Positions 52,281 to 61,236 of a stretch of 64,000 bases of DNA are shown one piece after another; positions within the stretch are counted from its first letter, which is position 1, and each line of letters begins with the position of its first letter. The notes under the pieces are model-generated. The model had not been told where the DNA came from and made no database searches. It saw only the letters and a list, made by a program, of their open reading frames with translations. The DNA is taken from positions 60,643-124,642 of the forward strand of contig JAKFVU010000056.1 in NCBI GenBank assembly GCA_021732025.1, given 5' to 3'. This DNA comes from Candidatus Obscuribacterales bacterium (GTDB lineage Bacteria > Cyanobacteriota > Vampirovibrionia > Obscuribacterales > Obscuribacteraceae). The position numbers were made by a program, and so were the translations under genes.

Positions 52281-53339
52281 TTACGGCCCGAAGCTCTTTA
52301 CACCGTGTCGATTGAGATAGCTAGAGACTGATTTTATCCGGCCATCAGGACTATAAGCACTGCGTCTGTTGTCAGGCTTAGTACCTAATTCTGGTGCATA
52401 TCGGGCACTAGAGTCAACTTGACCGCGAGCATTGCGGTAGTCTTCATGTTTGTCATACTTGGTTTTACCATAGTCGGAATAAGCCATAACATCAAACTGT
52501 GTGTAAGGCATAAATGGTCTCTGGGCCATGCGTTCATGCATTATCACATCGGTGGTTTTGAAAGCACCGGCCGGTGCTCTGCCACCCATCTGTAGTGTTT
52601 GTGCCGCCAAAGCGGTATTTAATATGGTATCAGAAGTGTTTAGTCTAGTACGTGCTTCGAACTGCTGATCGAAGCCTTGCATCTGACTTCTCGCTACCAT
52701 TGCTGGTGGGTGTTTGGCAATATGAGCCAATTGCATACGCGAGAAAGTCTGACGTTTCTGTTCAAGTGATCCAGAAGAGAGCCAGACTTGATTGAGTTGC
52801 TGGGCAAAACTAAGCTCTTCTAGCAAATCTTGTGAATCCCAATAACCAGGCAGACAGTGCAAAACCGTACCGTCCGATGCCAATACAAACATCTGTATAT
52901 TGTGGGGCCCCGCACCATTAGTCGTGCGTACGGCATTGCCATTGATTTCGTGGCGGCCAGAAACACCGGCATAAGGCTGGCCAGTGATGTCGAAAGTACC
53001 GCAGACATAGTTGTTTTTAAGATAAGAGAGAACTGATTCATTAGAGAGCGACACGGCTCTCAGGCTATTGCCGGCACTTCACGTGGCGCCGTCGATCTTG
53101 CCTAGCATGTGCACCCATAGCAAAGGCTTGCCCTTTTGTCTGGCCGAATCTTCGGCGTCACGCAATCGGTTAAACCAATAAACTTGCTTTGTCAGGTTGT
53201 CGACATTGGTCCTAGCATCCCGCCCATCAATTACACCAGGAGCTGCATTAGCAGCGTTTGACAAAGTACCAATCAAAGTAATCGCCAGAGCAAATAAGGT
53301 CGTAACTTTAAATAGCCGCATCAATCTATACCTGAGCAA
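52281..53339 (-). CDS. Exported thioredoxin-fold protein with an in-frame UGA, candidate selenoprotein
   Basis: One reading frame of 352 codons is split by a single UGA (codon 87, bases 53081-53079). The upstream part has a signal peptide ('[20 protein letters not shown]') and '[20 protein letters not shown]', the usual lead into a thioredoxin-type active site. The UGA falls where the first active-site Cys is expected ('[16 protein letters not shown]'). The fold continues after it ('[17 protein letters not shown]', '[20 protein letters not shown]', '[13 protein letters not shown]'), then ~150 polar residues. There is no frameshift, and coding quality is equal on both sides. A 6-bp hairpin starts 17 bases after the UGA. 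Selenocysteine insertion explains all this best; a nonsense mutation or sequencing error remains possible. It is convergent with the YhaN gene. Confidence 0.72.
53044..53061 (-). promoter_or_regulatory. Candidate bacterial SECIS hairpin
   Basis: GAGAGC and GCTCTC pair around a six-base loop CGTGTC on the minus strand. The stem begins 17 bases after the UGA and the loop 23 bases after it, within the spacing reported for bacterial SECIS elements, with a G at the second loop position. The structure is short and could be chance, so support comes mainly from its position. Confidence 0.5.
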
Positions 53340-53473
53340 TTAGTGAGCCTACGTTCATCATCTACCCAGAGCCGAAATTGCACAACCAGCCCAGATTAAT
53401 TTCCAGGGGCAATATCAGCGGCTCTACTTGCTATCATTACTCAAATATTTGATTGAAAATTGGAGAAAAGCCG

Positions 53474-54187
53474 GTGGATAAGCGCCCCCTTACTGAGTTA
53501 ATAAGCAACGACCCAGCCTGGCCAATGGTCAAAGGCTGGCTGAGCGAAGCGAAAAACCTGGTAGAAGTATTGCCCTCATCAGCACCACAAAACGCTGAGG
53601 CTCTAATGGCCACACAAGTAACCACCCGATCTTCTATGGGCTCTATTATTTACGAGACTGGCGGCATATTGGTTGACCATGGCTGGATACGCATCTTAGG
53701 GTCAGGCAGCAGCAAACTTCCCCGCACTCTTCCAGGCTGGAACGTTACAGCTACTGGCAGCGGCCCGGGCGAGAATGATTTTCTTTTGATTGGTGACGAT
53801 GTCATTGGCGGTTTTTTTGCCCTCAACGGTGGCGGTTTGCCAGGAGCACCCGGCAATGTCTGCTACTTCGCCCCAGACACCTTAGAGTGGGAAGACCTCG
53901 ACATTCCTTACAGTGGTTTCCTAGAGTTTTGCTTACACGGAGACCTCGAAACATATTACAAAGCCTTCCGCTGGACCGGTTGGCAGACTGATGTCGCCGC
54001 CTTGAACGGTGACCAAGCCTATTCTGCCTTCCCCTTTTACTTCACTGAAACTGCAGAGACCAAGCGCGATCGCAAGGCAGTCACAGTGGCTGAGCTATAT
54101 GAACTACTCGTGATTTATTGGCCAAATCAAATTGAAAAACAGCGCCTTAAGCCCGGGCAGCAGATCAAAATACAAATTAGCGAATAG
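53474..54187 (+). CDS. DUF2625 family protein
   Basis: 237 aa from GTG 53474, which has GGAG at proper spacing; an upstream TTG start adds seven residues. The family pattern is clear: 'RPLTELISNDPAWPMVKGWL', 'AKNLVEVLPSSAPQNAEALM', 'QVTTRSSMGSIIYETGGILV', 'HGWIRILGSGSSKLPRTLPG' and 'FFALNGGGLPGAPGNVCYFA'. DUF2625 proteins are soluble and of unknown function. A GNAT gene follows after 9 bases, suggesting co-transcription. Confidence 0.87.
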   Translation: MDKRPLTELISNDPAWPMVKGWLSEAKNLVEVLPSSAPQNAEALMATQVTTRSSMGSIIYETGGILVDHGWIRILGSGSSKLPRTLPGWNVTATGSGPGENDFLLIGDDVIGGFFALNGGGLPGAPGNVCYFAPDTLEWEDLDIPYSGFLEFCLHGDLETYYKAFRWTGWQTDVAALNGDQAYSAFPFYFTETAETKRDRKAVTVAELYELLVIYWPNQIEKQRLKPGQQIKIQISE

Positions 54188-54196
54188 TCTGCTTCT

Positions 54197-54688
54197 ATGA
54201 CCAGCTCTAGCAAAATTTCAGTTGTAGCTTATCGTCCAGAACACTTTCAGGCGATTCAAGACTTTGTTGAAATTATTCAAGACACAGAGAGCGCTCTGGT
54301 GCCCGGTCTTAAAAGCGGTGCTGAAATCAAAGAGTGGTATGCTCAATCTTTAGTAGATTCGATAGAATCGAGACAGGGCGTCATTCTCGTAGCTGCTGCA
54401 GAAACTGTAGCAATTGGCTTTGTCTGCGCCTGGATAGAAGAAGACGACAAACTAGTACTAGACTCATTGCGGCAATGTGCTTACATTTCAGATATCTGCG
54501 TTAGTGCAGACTGGCGCGGCCATGGAGTAGCAGCCCAGCTTTTGCAGGCAATTGAAAAAGCCATGCAAGAACGCGGCTGTCAGCGCATTCGACTTTGCGC
54601 CAAAAGAGGCAATCTAGCAGCCATAAAATGCTACGAAGGTCAGGGTTATCAAACTTACGAGACGACACTGTCAAAGAAGCTAGTCTAA
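54197..54688 (+). CDS. GNAT-family N-acetyltransferase
   Basis: 163 aa, one GNAT domain transferring an acetyl group from acetyl-CoA to an amine. Motif A with the CoA pyrophosphate loop is 'CVSADWRGHGVAAQLLQAIE' (RGHGVA), preceded by 'AYISDI' (beta-4) and followed by 'RIRLCAKRGNLAAIKCYEGQ', the usual motif B ('N..A...Y...G'). Close to the Ribosomal-protein and small-molecule acetyltransferase type; substrate unknown. Follows the DUF2625 gene by 9 bases. Confidence 0.87.
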   Translation: MTSSSKISVVAYRPEHFQAIQDFVEIIQDTESALVPGLKSGAEIKEWYAQSLVDSIESRQGVILVAAAETVAIGFVCAWIEEDDKLVLDSLRQCAYISDICVSADWRGHGVAAQLLQAIEKAMQERGCQRIRLCAKRGNLAAIKCYEGQGYQTYETTLSKKLV

Positions 54689-54721
54689 GATTATCTAGAT
54701 AAAGACTTACGAAATGCCAGC

Positions 54722-55450
54722 TTAGTGCTTGTCTGCCATTTTGCGCTCGAGAATTTGGAAGCCAGTTAGTTCAACTAACGCGTCCATAATTTCCCAAGTC
54801 TTTGCTTCAAGATCATCGCCCGGATCGATTACCTTACCGATGTTGACTCTCGCTGGGCCAAAGCGCTTATCAGTGCCGATAATGCCGATGGGCAAAATCT
54901 TGCTATTAGTGACCTTGGCAAAATAAGCAGCACCAACGTGCGGTCTACCAATTGAATTAGGTGTTTTGCAGCGCGTGCCTTCGATAAACATTCCTAGCGA
55001 CCAGCCGGTCTTCATGATTTGACGAATGAACTTGACTGTCGATAGTTGTGGCTTTTCACGATTAATGGGCAAGGCACCTAGCCAATCGAGCAAACGCCCC
55101 ATGTATTTATTGTTCCAAAGCTCACTCTTAGCCATGTAGATCATCGGCCGCTGAGTGACAAAGGCAAACAAAGGCGGATCAAGAGTTGAGATGTGGTTAG
55201 CTACAACAATGAGTGAGCCTTCTTTGGGAATATTCTCGCGGCCATAGACTTTTAGCCTGGTCATGATGAAGTGGTAAGGCTGCACAAACTGATTGCCGAC
55301 CATCATCTGCACGCCTACTCGCTTAGCATCGAAGCGGGAAGCATCAAGTGGTGCTGCCACAATCTTAGTGCTGCCCGATTTCTCTTCAGCAGGCTTTTGT
55401 TCTGCTGATTTTTCTGCAGGTTTATCTGCTTCAGCTTTGGCTTCCGACAT
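54722..55450 (-). CDS. 1-acyl-sn-glycerol-3-phosphate acyltransferase (PlsC family)
   Basis: Makes phosphatidic acid in phospholipid synthesis. The acyltransferase motifs are 'IVVANHISTLDPPLFAFVTQ' (HxxxxD), 'GALPINRE', 'GMFIEGTRCKTPNSIGRPHV' (EGTR type) and 'ILPIGIIGT'. The first ~40 residues are a low-complexity Lys/Glu/Ala segment ('AEQKPAEEKSG'), an extension that is unusual for PlsC and may be a lineage feature. It follows the TPR/NHL protein gene by 13 bases in the same direction. Confidence 0.9.
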   Translation of the reverse strand: MSEAKAEADKPAEKSAEQKPAEEKSGSTKIVAAPLDASRFDAKRVGVQMMVGNQFVQPYHFIMTRLKVYGRENIPKEGSLIVVANHISTLDPPLFAFVTQRPMIYMAKSELWNNKYMGRLLDWLGALPINREKPQLSTVKFIRQIMKTGWSLGMFIEGTRCKTPNSIGRPHVGAAYFAKVTNSKILPIGIIGTDKRFGPARVNIGKVIDPGDDLEAKTWEIMDALVELTGFQILERKMADKH

Positions 55451-55463
55451 CAGTTCTTCCTAA

Positions 55464-56690
55464 CTAAGGAGTACGGGCAACAGGACGAGGCAGAGTCAGA
55501 CGCACCACAGAGTTATCTATTTGCTGACTGACAAAGAGATTGCCCTCTTTATCTAAAGTGAGATAATAAGGCTGCTTGAAGCCCGTACCGATGATAGTTG
55601 ATACACCTGCGGGGCTAATTCTAGCCACGGTGCCGCCATCATAGTTTGCGACATAAATATTGCCGCTGTCATCGGCTGCTAATCCAATTGGTCCTTTTAG
55701 ATTGGAGCCAGAGCTGAATTGCATCCGGGTGCCGTCAGCCGAAATGCGGTCGACGGTGTTGCTTGTGAAATTAGCGACGTAGAGATTGCCTAAACGGTCG
55801 AAGGTCAATCCGCTTGGAGCAGAGAATCCAGTGGCAATAACGCGAGCTGACGAATTGGCCAAAACCGCAGTCGGTACGCCAGCTCTGGGAGCTGCCACCG
55901 GGGCGCTAGCTACAGCGGCAGGTCTAACCACTTGAGGTTGCTGTACTTGTTGTACTTGTTGCACTGGTTGAGCCTGTTGCTGCGGCTGAACCACATGGCT
56001 CAAAGTGTTACCTGAAGGGCTATTCGAGATAGTACTGTAGTCACGAGCGGCTGGAGGCGAGTCTGAAGCTACCGGATTGAGGTTCATAGCTTGATTCGTG
56101 CTGTTATTGAAAGCATTGTTGGCAGGCTGAGCCGTGTTAGCACTCGGGCTATAGCTGGGCGTTGCCACGGTGGCTCCGGCTAATTGCGCTTCGCAGGTCT
56201 GTATGCGTTTCTGGGCGTCGGCAAAGTGAGGAGAGCTTGGAGCAATCGCTGAAAGGTGGTTCTTCGCTTCGGCAGCGCGACCCATGTCCATCAAGGCAAT
56301 GCCTAGTTGGAAGTGAGCGTCAGGATCAGCGGACTTAACTCTGAGAACTTCCTGAAAGCGTGGAATGGCTTCTTTCAGACGGCGCTGACTTTGATAAAGA
56401 ACGCCCAAGTTGTATTGGGCGTCGGCCAAGTTGGGGTCCATGTCGGTGGCCCGACGGAAAAATATAATTGCTGATTCGAGACTGCCCTGTTTGTATGCGG
56501 CCAGACCGAGATTGTACATACCAACTGCTTGCTGAGCAGTACCAGCCCCTCCGCCTTGTGCAGCTTGAGCCAGAGCGTCTGGCGACAAAGCGACTAGGCT
56601 ACCCAAAATTACCGAGCTTGCTAGGACCGAACGAGATAATACGGCGAAAAGCTTTCCTATACGGCCCATAGGCCCCAGCACAACTTGCAT
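55464..56690 (-). CDS. Exported TPR and NHL-repeat protein
   Basis: Start set at ATG 56690; ATG 56669 is also possible, and a longer frame to 56780 adds no obvious coding. A signal peptide ('LFAVLSRSVLASSVILGSLV') is followed by three TPR units ('GMYNLGLAAYKQGSLESAII', 'DAQYNLGVLYQSQRRLKEAI', 'DAHFQLGIALMDMGRAAEAK'), a Gln/Pro/Asn-rich linker, and a C-terminal NHL/Vgb-type beta-propeller part ('IATGFSAPSGLTFDRLGNLY', 'GPIGLAADDSGNIYVANYDG', 'QPYYLTLDKEGNLFVSQQID'). About three propeller blades are visible, perhaps forming a partial or multimeric propeller. Extracytoplasmic role unknown. Confidence 0.83.
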   Translation of the reverse strand: MQVVLGPMGRIGKLFAVLSRSVLASSVILGSLVALSPDALAQAAQGGGAGTAQQAVGMYNLGLAAYKQGSLESAIIFFRRATDMDPNLADAQYNLGVLYQSQRRLKEAIPRFQEVLRVKSADPDAHFQLGIALMDMGRAAEAKNHLSAIAPSSPHFADAQKRIQTCEAQLAGATVATPSYSPSANTAQPANNAFNNSTNQAMNLNPVASDSPPAARDYSTISNSPSGNTLSHVVQPQQQAQPVQQVQQVQQPQVVRPAAVASAPVAAPRAGVPTAVLANSSARVIATGFSAPSGLTFDRLGNLYVANFTSNTVDRISADGTRMQFSSGSNLKGPIGLAADDSGNIYVANYDGGTVARISPAGVSTIIGTGFKQPYYLTLDKEGNLFVSQQIDNSVVRLTLPRPVARTP

Positions 56691-56879
56691 TTGTTCTAAA
56701 ACTCCGAAATTAACTCTATCTATTTTGAACTTTGAGTGAAACTTGAAGGTAAATCTGAGAACCGAGTAAAAAATTGGCAACCGGGTATATCTAAATGATG
56801 ATCTCAGATTCTAAGGGTAAAAGCCGCTACAAGTGACGATTTTATCAAGGATCAGAGCAATTTAGGGAATCTTGAAAGT

Positions 56880-57347
56880 ATGCGAACAGTCGGACACATC
56901 ATTACTTCAGCAGGCGTAAGCTGCGCCAGCTACTATGTTTACAGGTCTCGCAAGGCCGCATTGGCAAGCTTTCTGGTAGGTTTTCTAATCGACCTAGATC
57001 ATATTTTTGACTATGTACGGGCCCACGGATGGAAGTTCGACTGGGCAATGTTCAAAGAAGCTTCCCACGAGAATTACAGCGGAAAGCTCTATTTGCCTCT
57101 CCATTCATACGAATTGCTGGCCCTTTTCTTTCTTCTTTTCAAAGGAAAAAGCCGCCAACCTTACCGCGTAGGTATTACAGTTTCTATCTTGACCCACCTG
57201 CTCTTAGACCAGCGCTGTAACCCATCGAGAAAGGTCGGCACCTATTTCTTGGCCAGCCGTATCCGTAAGCGCTTCAATGCCAATCAGATACTGCATCCAG
57301 ACTATCGAACCGCTTCTCATAATCACAAACACAAACATAAGCACTAG
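56880..57347 (+). CDS. YdjM-like membrane-bound metal-dependent hydrolase family protein
   Basis: 155 aa, DUF457-like. Short hydrophobic segments ('AALASFLVGFLIDLDHIFDY', 'YLPLHSYELLALFFLLFKG', 'GITVSILTHLLLDQRCNPS') carry the family's paired metal ligands DLDH, PLHSYE and THLLLD. The last ~15 residues are a His/Lys-rich tail ('HNHKHKHKH'), which may bind metal. Complete from ATG to stop, with a terminator downstream. Function unknown; the group is described as putative hydrolases. Confidence 0.72.
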   Translation: MRTVGHIITSAGVSCASYYVYRSRKAALASFLVGFLIDLDHIFDYVRAHGWKFDWAMFKEASHENYSGKLYLPLHSYELLALFFLLFKGKSRQPYRVGITVSILTHLLLDQRCNPSRKVGTYFLASRIRKRFNANQILHPDYRTASHNHKHKHKH

Positions 57348-57391
57348 ATTTGGGCTGCACCTGAGCTCAGCCTAAGTAGAAGCTTCAAAGA

Positions 57392-57427
57392 CAAAAAAAA
57401 GGGCCCCCGATATGGAGGCCCTTTTTG
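57392..57427. terminator. Bidirectional terminator between the YdjM-like gene and rpoC2
   Basis: AAGGGCCCCC and GGAGGCCCTT (one mismatch) pair around GATAT, with eight A on the left and five T on the right. It ends the rpoB-rpoC1-rpoC2 transcript on the minus strand and the YdjM-like gene on the plus strand. Confidence 0.88.
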
Positions 57428-57455
57428 CAAAATACTTGAGTACTCAAGTATTTTG
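57428..57455. repeat. 28-bp perfect palindrome
   Basis: CAAAATACTTGAG plus its exact complement, centred on TA at 57441-57442, with no spacer. It lies between the terminator and the end of rpoC2. With no loop bases it is better suited as a protein-binding site or cruciform than as a terminator; function unknown. Confidence 0.6.
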
Positions 57456-57470
57456 TTTTATGCACTTGCT

Positions 57471-60400
57471 TTACGCTGGAACGTTGAAGCTACCTTCACC
57501 GATTGGTGGATAGATATCTTCTTCTTCTTCTTCCTCTTCAACCGGCATTGCATGGCCTTGGAAGCCAGTACCTGCTGGAATGAGGCGGCCGATGATGACG
57601 TTCTCTTTCAGACCACGCAACCAGTCTTTCTTACCTTCTACAGCAGCTTCAGTCAGAATTCTTGTGGTTTCCTGGAATGAGGCAGCAGAGATGAATGATT
57701 CTGTGTTGAGTGATGCCTTAGTGATACCGAGCAATACATCAGTGTATGTAGCGCCTTCTAGACCTTGTTGAGCCGATTTCTCGTTCTCTTGGTCAATGTG
57801 GTAGCGCTCCATCAACTCGCCTGGCAACATGATGGTGTCTTTTGGATCATCAACGCGAACCTTGCGAGTCATTTGTCTGACGATAACTTCGATGTGCTTA
57901 TCGGCGATTTCTACACCCTGTGAACGGTATACAGATTGCACTTCGTCGACCAGGTATTTCTGAGCAGCTTCGATGCCTCTTAAGCGCACGATGTCGTGTG
58001 GGTTTGGAGGACCGTCTGTCAAAGGCATACCGAGAGTGACAGCATCTCCGTCTTCGAGAATGATGTTGAGACCTTGAGGAATTGGAATTTCTTCTTCAGT
58101 ACCATCACCAAACACGATGTAGAGTCTAGTCGTGTCGTCTTCAGTAACAAGCTTAGCCTTGCCTTCACGCTCAGCGAGAATGGCAGCTTCTTTTGGTTTT
58201 CTCGCTTCAAGAACTTCTTCTACACGAGGAAGACCCTGAACGATGTCTCCAGTCTTTTGACGTTCGAAGATCAAGGTGGCAAGCAAGTCGCCCCGTTGAA
58301 CCAAGTTACCGTCTTCGCACTGCAACTGAGTGTTGACTGAGATTAGATACGGACGACCTTTTCTCAGCACCACTTCAGCACCATCAACCGAGACGATTTG
58401 TCCGGAGATTGAAGCGCTAGAAGCCTTAGATAGTGGATCACCGAAGCGAATTAGATCGCCTTCTTTCAAGTTACAAGTGCCTTTGATTTTTTGGTGCACT
58501 TGTTGCTCTTCGGTCACCAACAAGATTCTTCTTTCGTCGGTCTTGGATAGTTGCACACGAGCATCAGTTCTTGTGAGAACTTGTGTGGTGGCAACAGCGG
58601 CCTTGGCGTCAATGATTTGACCATGTTCGACAGACAAGAGAGTGACGTTGAGATCTTGCTCACGGCGCAAGAGAATGTTCTCTTGCACAACGATGTTGAG
58701 ATCTTCACCCATTTCTACAATGCCCTTGAGGGTCTGTAGGTGGCCTTGCATTTGCAGAACCAGTGATGTTCTAGTTAGCTGTGCGCCTTGGATGTGTCTG
58801 ACTTTTTCTCTGTCGCGGAAGAGCAACTGAGTGACTGAACGGAGAGAAATTTTCTCGTCAGTGGCTTTGTGCTTGAACTTAGTTTCTCTAGGTTCAATCC
58901 AATACTCTTCTACTGGACGAACAATGACGTAGCAGGAGCCATCTTCTTTTTCGAAGAGGTTAACCAGCTTGCGTTCTTTGTATGTATAGCCTTCAACGAT
59001 TTCAGTACCAGGCTCAACGATTTGACCTTCAGGCACTTTCACTTCTGATGGATCGCCGATTGGAACCAAGTCACCTGGTCTGACGATTACTTCGTGGATG
59101 ATGTCGTTATCAGCGATGATCTCGACGATACCTTCCATGTGAGCAAAGACGTCTTTAACAACTTCTTGTCCAGCTGTAACTGTTTCACCAGTTTCAGACA
59201 TTTTCAGCGAGCTATCTTTGGAGATGAAATGTACTTCTTCAGGAACGAAGAGCACTTTACCGGCTTTGGTGACAACGCGGCGGTCATCGATTTCTACGCC
59301 ATCGTAGATAATCTCGCCACCACAGCTGACCACGTTCAAGCCATCATCAACCAGTTCAGCAATAATCTTGCCGTTCTCTACAACTTCTTCGTTCACTACT
59401 TTGATAGCGAATGATTCTTTTTGCTTTTGAACGCGCCAGATATGACCTTTTTGGCCAGGCTCAAGCTTGGCATTGTTAGCACCGACTGAAGCAATGATGA
59501 CGTTCATCTCTTTGCCCTTGGTCAGTCTAACTTGCGACTTGGTCTTGCTGATCTTAACGGTTTCAGTTTCGATTTCTGGTCCGAATCTAACTTCACCACC
59601 GTGTTCGGAAGTGATTTGAATTTCGGCCAATACGTCTAGAGCGTTTACATCCTGACCATCTTTGACCACTACATGAGCGCCTGATGGCAAGTTGTATACG
59701 TCGCCTTCTAATACCCAAATGATACCGGCGCGGTTAGCTGTTCTTGAGATGTTACCTTGACGGTCTCTCTTTTCATCAGCCTGGAAGTTCTGGAACATGA
59801 TACGGCCCGAGATATCAGCGGTGATATCTTTGCTAGCGCGCTCAGTCAAGTTCTTCTTCGAACCTGGTGGATCGTATTCAGCAATAATTTGTCCGGCGAT
59901 TACTTCTGAGCCTGAAGGCAAGAAGAGAAGTGTTCCGACTGGCACTGGGAAAGAATGCTCTTTCTCACCAACCACAACTTTCATTACGCCATCGCGAGTT
60001 GTTTGTTCCATAACATCACCGTAAGCGGTGCGCATAGAACGGCTCTGGATCTTGAAGACCACAGTACCCTTAGCTGGAGCTTTAACTTGGTTACGTGACT
60101 TACCACCAGAAACGGCACCACCAGTGTGGAACGTTCTCATGGTTAGCTGTGTACCAGGTTCACCGATTGACTGAGCGGCAATAATACCGATTGCTTCACC
60201 CTGGTCAACAGGACGGTGGCTAGTGAGAGCCCATCCGTAACACTTCTGGCAAACGCCGTATTGGCTTTCGCAAGTAAGCGGGCTGCGCACCATCACAACT
60301 TTGTTTGGCTTCTTCAAGGTCTTGTCTAGAAGAGCTGCTTGCTTACGGCTGATCAATTCACCAGCGCGAACTAGAACTTCACCGGTTTCAGGATCAACAA

Positions 60401-61163
60401 CATCAATAGAAGCAGAGCGACCGAAGATTCTCTCTTGCAGGGTGACAAGGTCTTTGTCGCCTTCTGCAATAGGTTGCATGAAAATACCGCGAACAGTTCC
60501 GCAATCAGGCTCACGCACGATTACGTCTTGGGCAACGTCAACGAGACGTCTGGTTAAGTAACCAGAGTCGGCTGTTTTCAGAGCGGTATCAACCAAGCCC
60601 TTTCTCGCGCCGTAAGAAGAGATGATGTACTCAGTAACGTTCAAGCCTTCACGGAAGTTAGACTTAATCGGCAAGTCGATGATCTGACCTTGAGAGTCAG
60701 CCATCAGGCCCCGCATACCAACTAGCTGACGAACCTGGGAGATGTTACCTCTAGCTCCAGAGAAAGCCATCATGTAGACAGGGTTCAAGCGATCGAAGTT
60801 GTCTACAACTTCTTTGGTGAGCTGGTCGGTAGTAGCTGACCAGGTATCGATTACTTTGTTGTAGCGCTCAACTTCAGTGATATCGCCGCGTTCATAACGA
60901 CGTTGTGCTTCTTCGATTTCTTTTTCAGCAGCCGAAATCAAGCCTTTCTTGGCTTCCGGTACATCTAAGTCATCGATTGAAACAGTTACGCCGGCTTTGG
61001 TGGCGAACTTGAAACCGAGGTTTTTCAGTGAGTTAGCTAATTCAGCTGTTCTTGCTGTTCCGAATCTCTCATACACATCTGAAAGAAGATTGCCGAGCTT
61101 CTTCTTATCAACAGTTGTGTTGATGAATTCCATTGATTCTTTCTTCTTATCGCCTGTGACCAT
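57471..61163 (-). CDS. rpoC2: RNA polymerase beta-prime subunit, C-terminal half (RpoC2)
   Basis: 1230 aa. Corresponds to the C-terminal half of bacterial RpoC: 'NPVYMMAFSGARGNISQVRQ' near residue 127, a Cys-bearing 'CESQYGVCQKCYGW' segment (zinc site), the trigger-loop region 'GEAIGIIAAQSIGEPGTQLT' and 'RTFHTGG'. Next comes the large lineage insertion rich in short beta-hairpin repeats (about residues 370-930), where cyanobacterial RpoC2 carries its SBHM insert, then the clamp end 'GLPRVEEVLEARKPKEAAIL' and 'GLKENVIIGRLIPAGTGF'. An acidic EEEEEEEDIYPP tail closes the protein. It begins 73 bases after the rpoC1 stop. Split rpoC is a hallmark of cyanobacteria and their non-photosynthetic sister groups. 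Confidence 0.96.
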   Translation of the reverse strand: MVTGDKKKESMEFINTTVDKKKLGNLLSDVYERFGTARTAELANSLKNLGFKFATKAGVTVSIDDLDVPEAKKGLISAAEKEIEEAQRRYERGDITEVERYNKVIDTWSATTDQLTKEVVDNFDRLNPVYMMAFSGARGNISQVRQLVGMRGLMADSQGQIIDLPIKSNFREGLNVTEYIISSYGARKGLVDTALKTADSGYLTRRLVDVAQDVIVREPDCGTVRGIFMQPIAEGDKDLVTLQERIFGRSASIDVVDPETGEVLVRAGELISRKQAALLDKTLKKPNKVVMVRSPLTCESQYGVCQKCYGWALTSHRPVDQGEAIGIIAAQSIGEPGTQLTMRTFHTGGAVSGGKSRNQVKAPAKGTVVFKIQSRSMRTAYGDVMEQTTRDGVMKVVVGEKEHSFPVPVGTLLFLPSGSEVIAGQIIAEYDPPGSKKNLTERASKDITADISGRIMFQNFQADEKRDRQGNISRTANRAGIIWVLEGDVYNLPSGAHVVVKDGQDVNALDVLAEIQITSEHGGEVRFGPEIETETVKISKTKSQVRLTKGKEMNVIIASVGANNAKLEPGQKGHIWRVQKQKESFAIKVVNEEVVENGKIIAELVDDGLNVVSCGGEIIYDGVEIDDRRVVTKAGKVLFVPEEVHFISKDSSLKMSETGETVTAGQEVVKDVFAHMEGIVEIIADNDIIHEVIVRPGDLVPIGDPSEVKVPEGQIVEPGTEIVEGYTYKERKLVNLFEKEDGSCYVIVRPVEEYWIEPRETKFKHKATDEKISLRSVTQLLFRDREKVRHIQGAQLTRTSLVLQMQGHLQTLKGIVEMGEDLNIVVQENILLRREQDLNVTLLSVEHGQIIDAKAAVATTQVLTRTDARVQLSKTDERRILLVTEEQQVHQKIKGTCNLKEGDLIRFGDPLSKASSASISGQIVSVDGAEVVLRKGRPYLISVNTQLQCEDGNLVQRGDLLATLIFERQKTGDIVQGLPRVEEVLEARKPKEAAILAEREGKAKLVTEDDTTRLYIVFGDGTEEEIPIPQGLNIILEDGDAVTLGMPLTDGPPNPHDIVRLRGIEAAQKYLVDEVQSVYRSQGVEIADKHIEVIVRQMTRKVRVDDPKDTIMLPGELMERYHIDQENEKSAQQGLEGATYTDVLLGITKASLNTESFISAASFQETTRILTEAAVEGKKDWLRGLKENVIIGRLIPAGTGFQGHAMPVEEEEEEEDIYPPIGEGSFNVPA

Positions 61164-61236
61164 TTGTCCCTCTTTAGATAAAGGTTGATGCTGTTGGTGC
61201 TCTAGAGCTAGTGAAGCCCTAGTTAACGGTCTAAAA

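Noticed and set aside
52281..53054. The downstream half of the thioredoxin-fold gene as a separate gene starting at GTG 53054
   Set aside because: It is in the same frame as the upstream half, lacks a ribosome site, and would start in the middle of the fold.
57428..57455. Palindrome as an attachment site
   Set aside because: No integrase, mobile element or duplicated copy is seen in the window.
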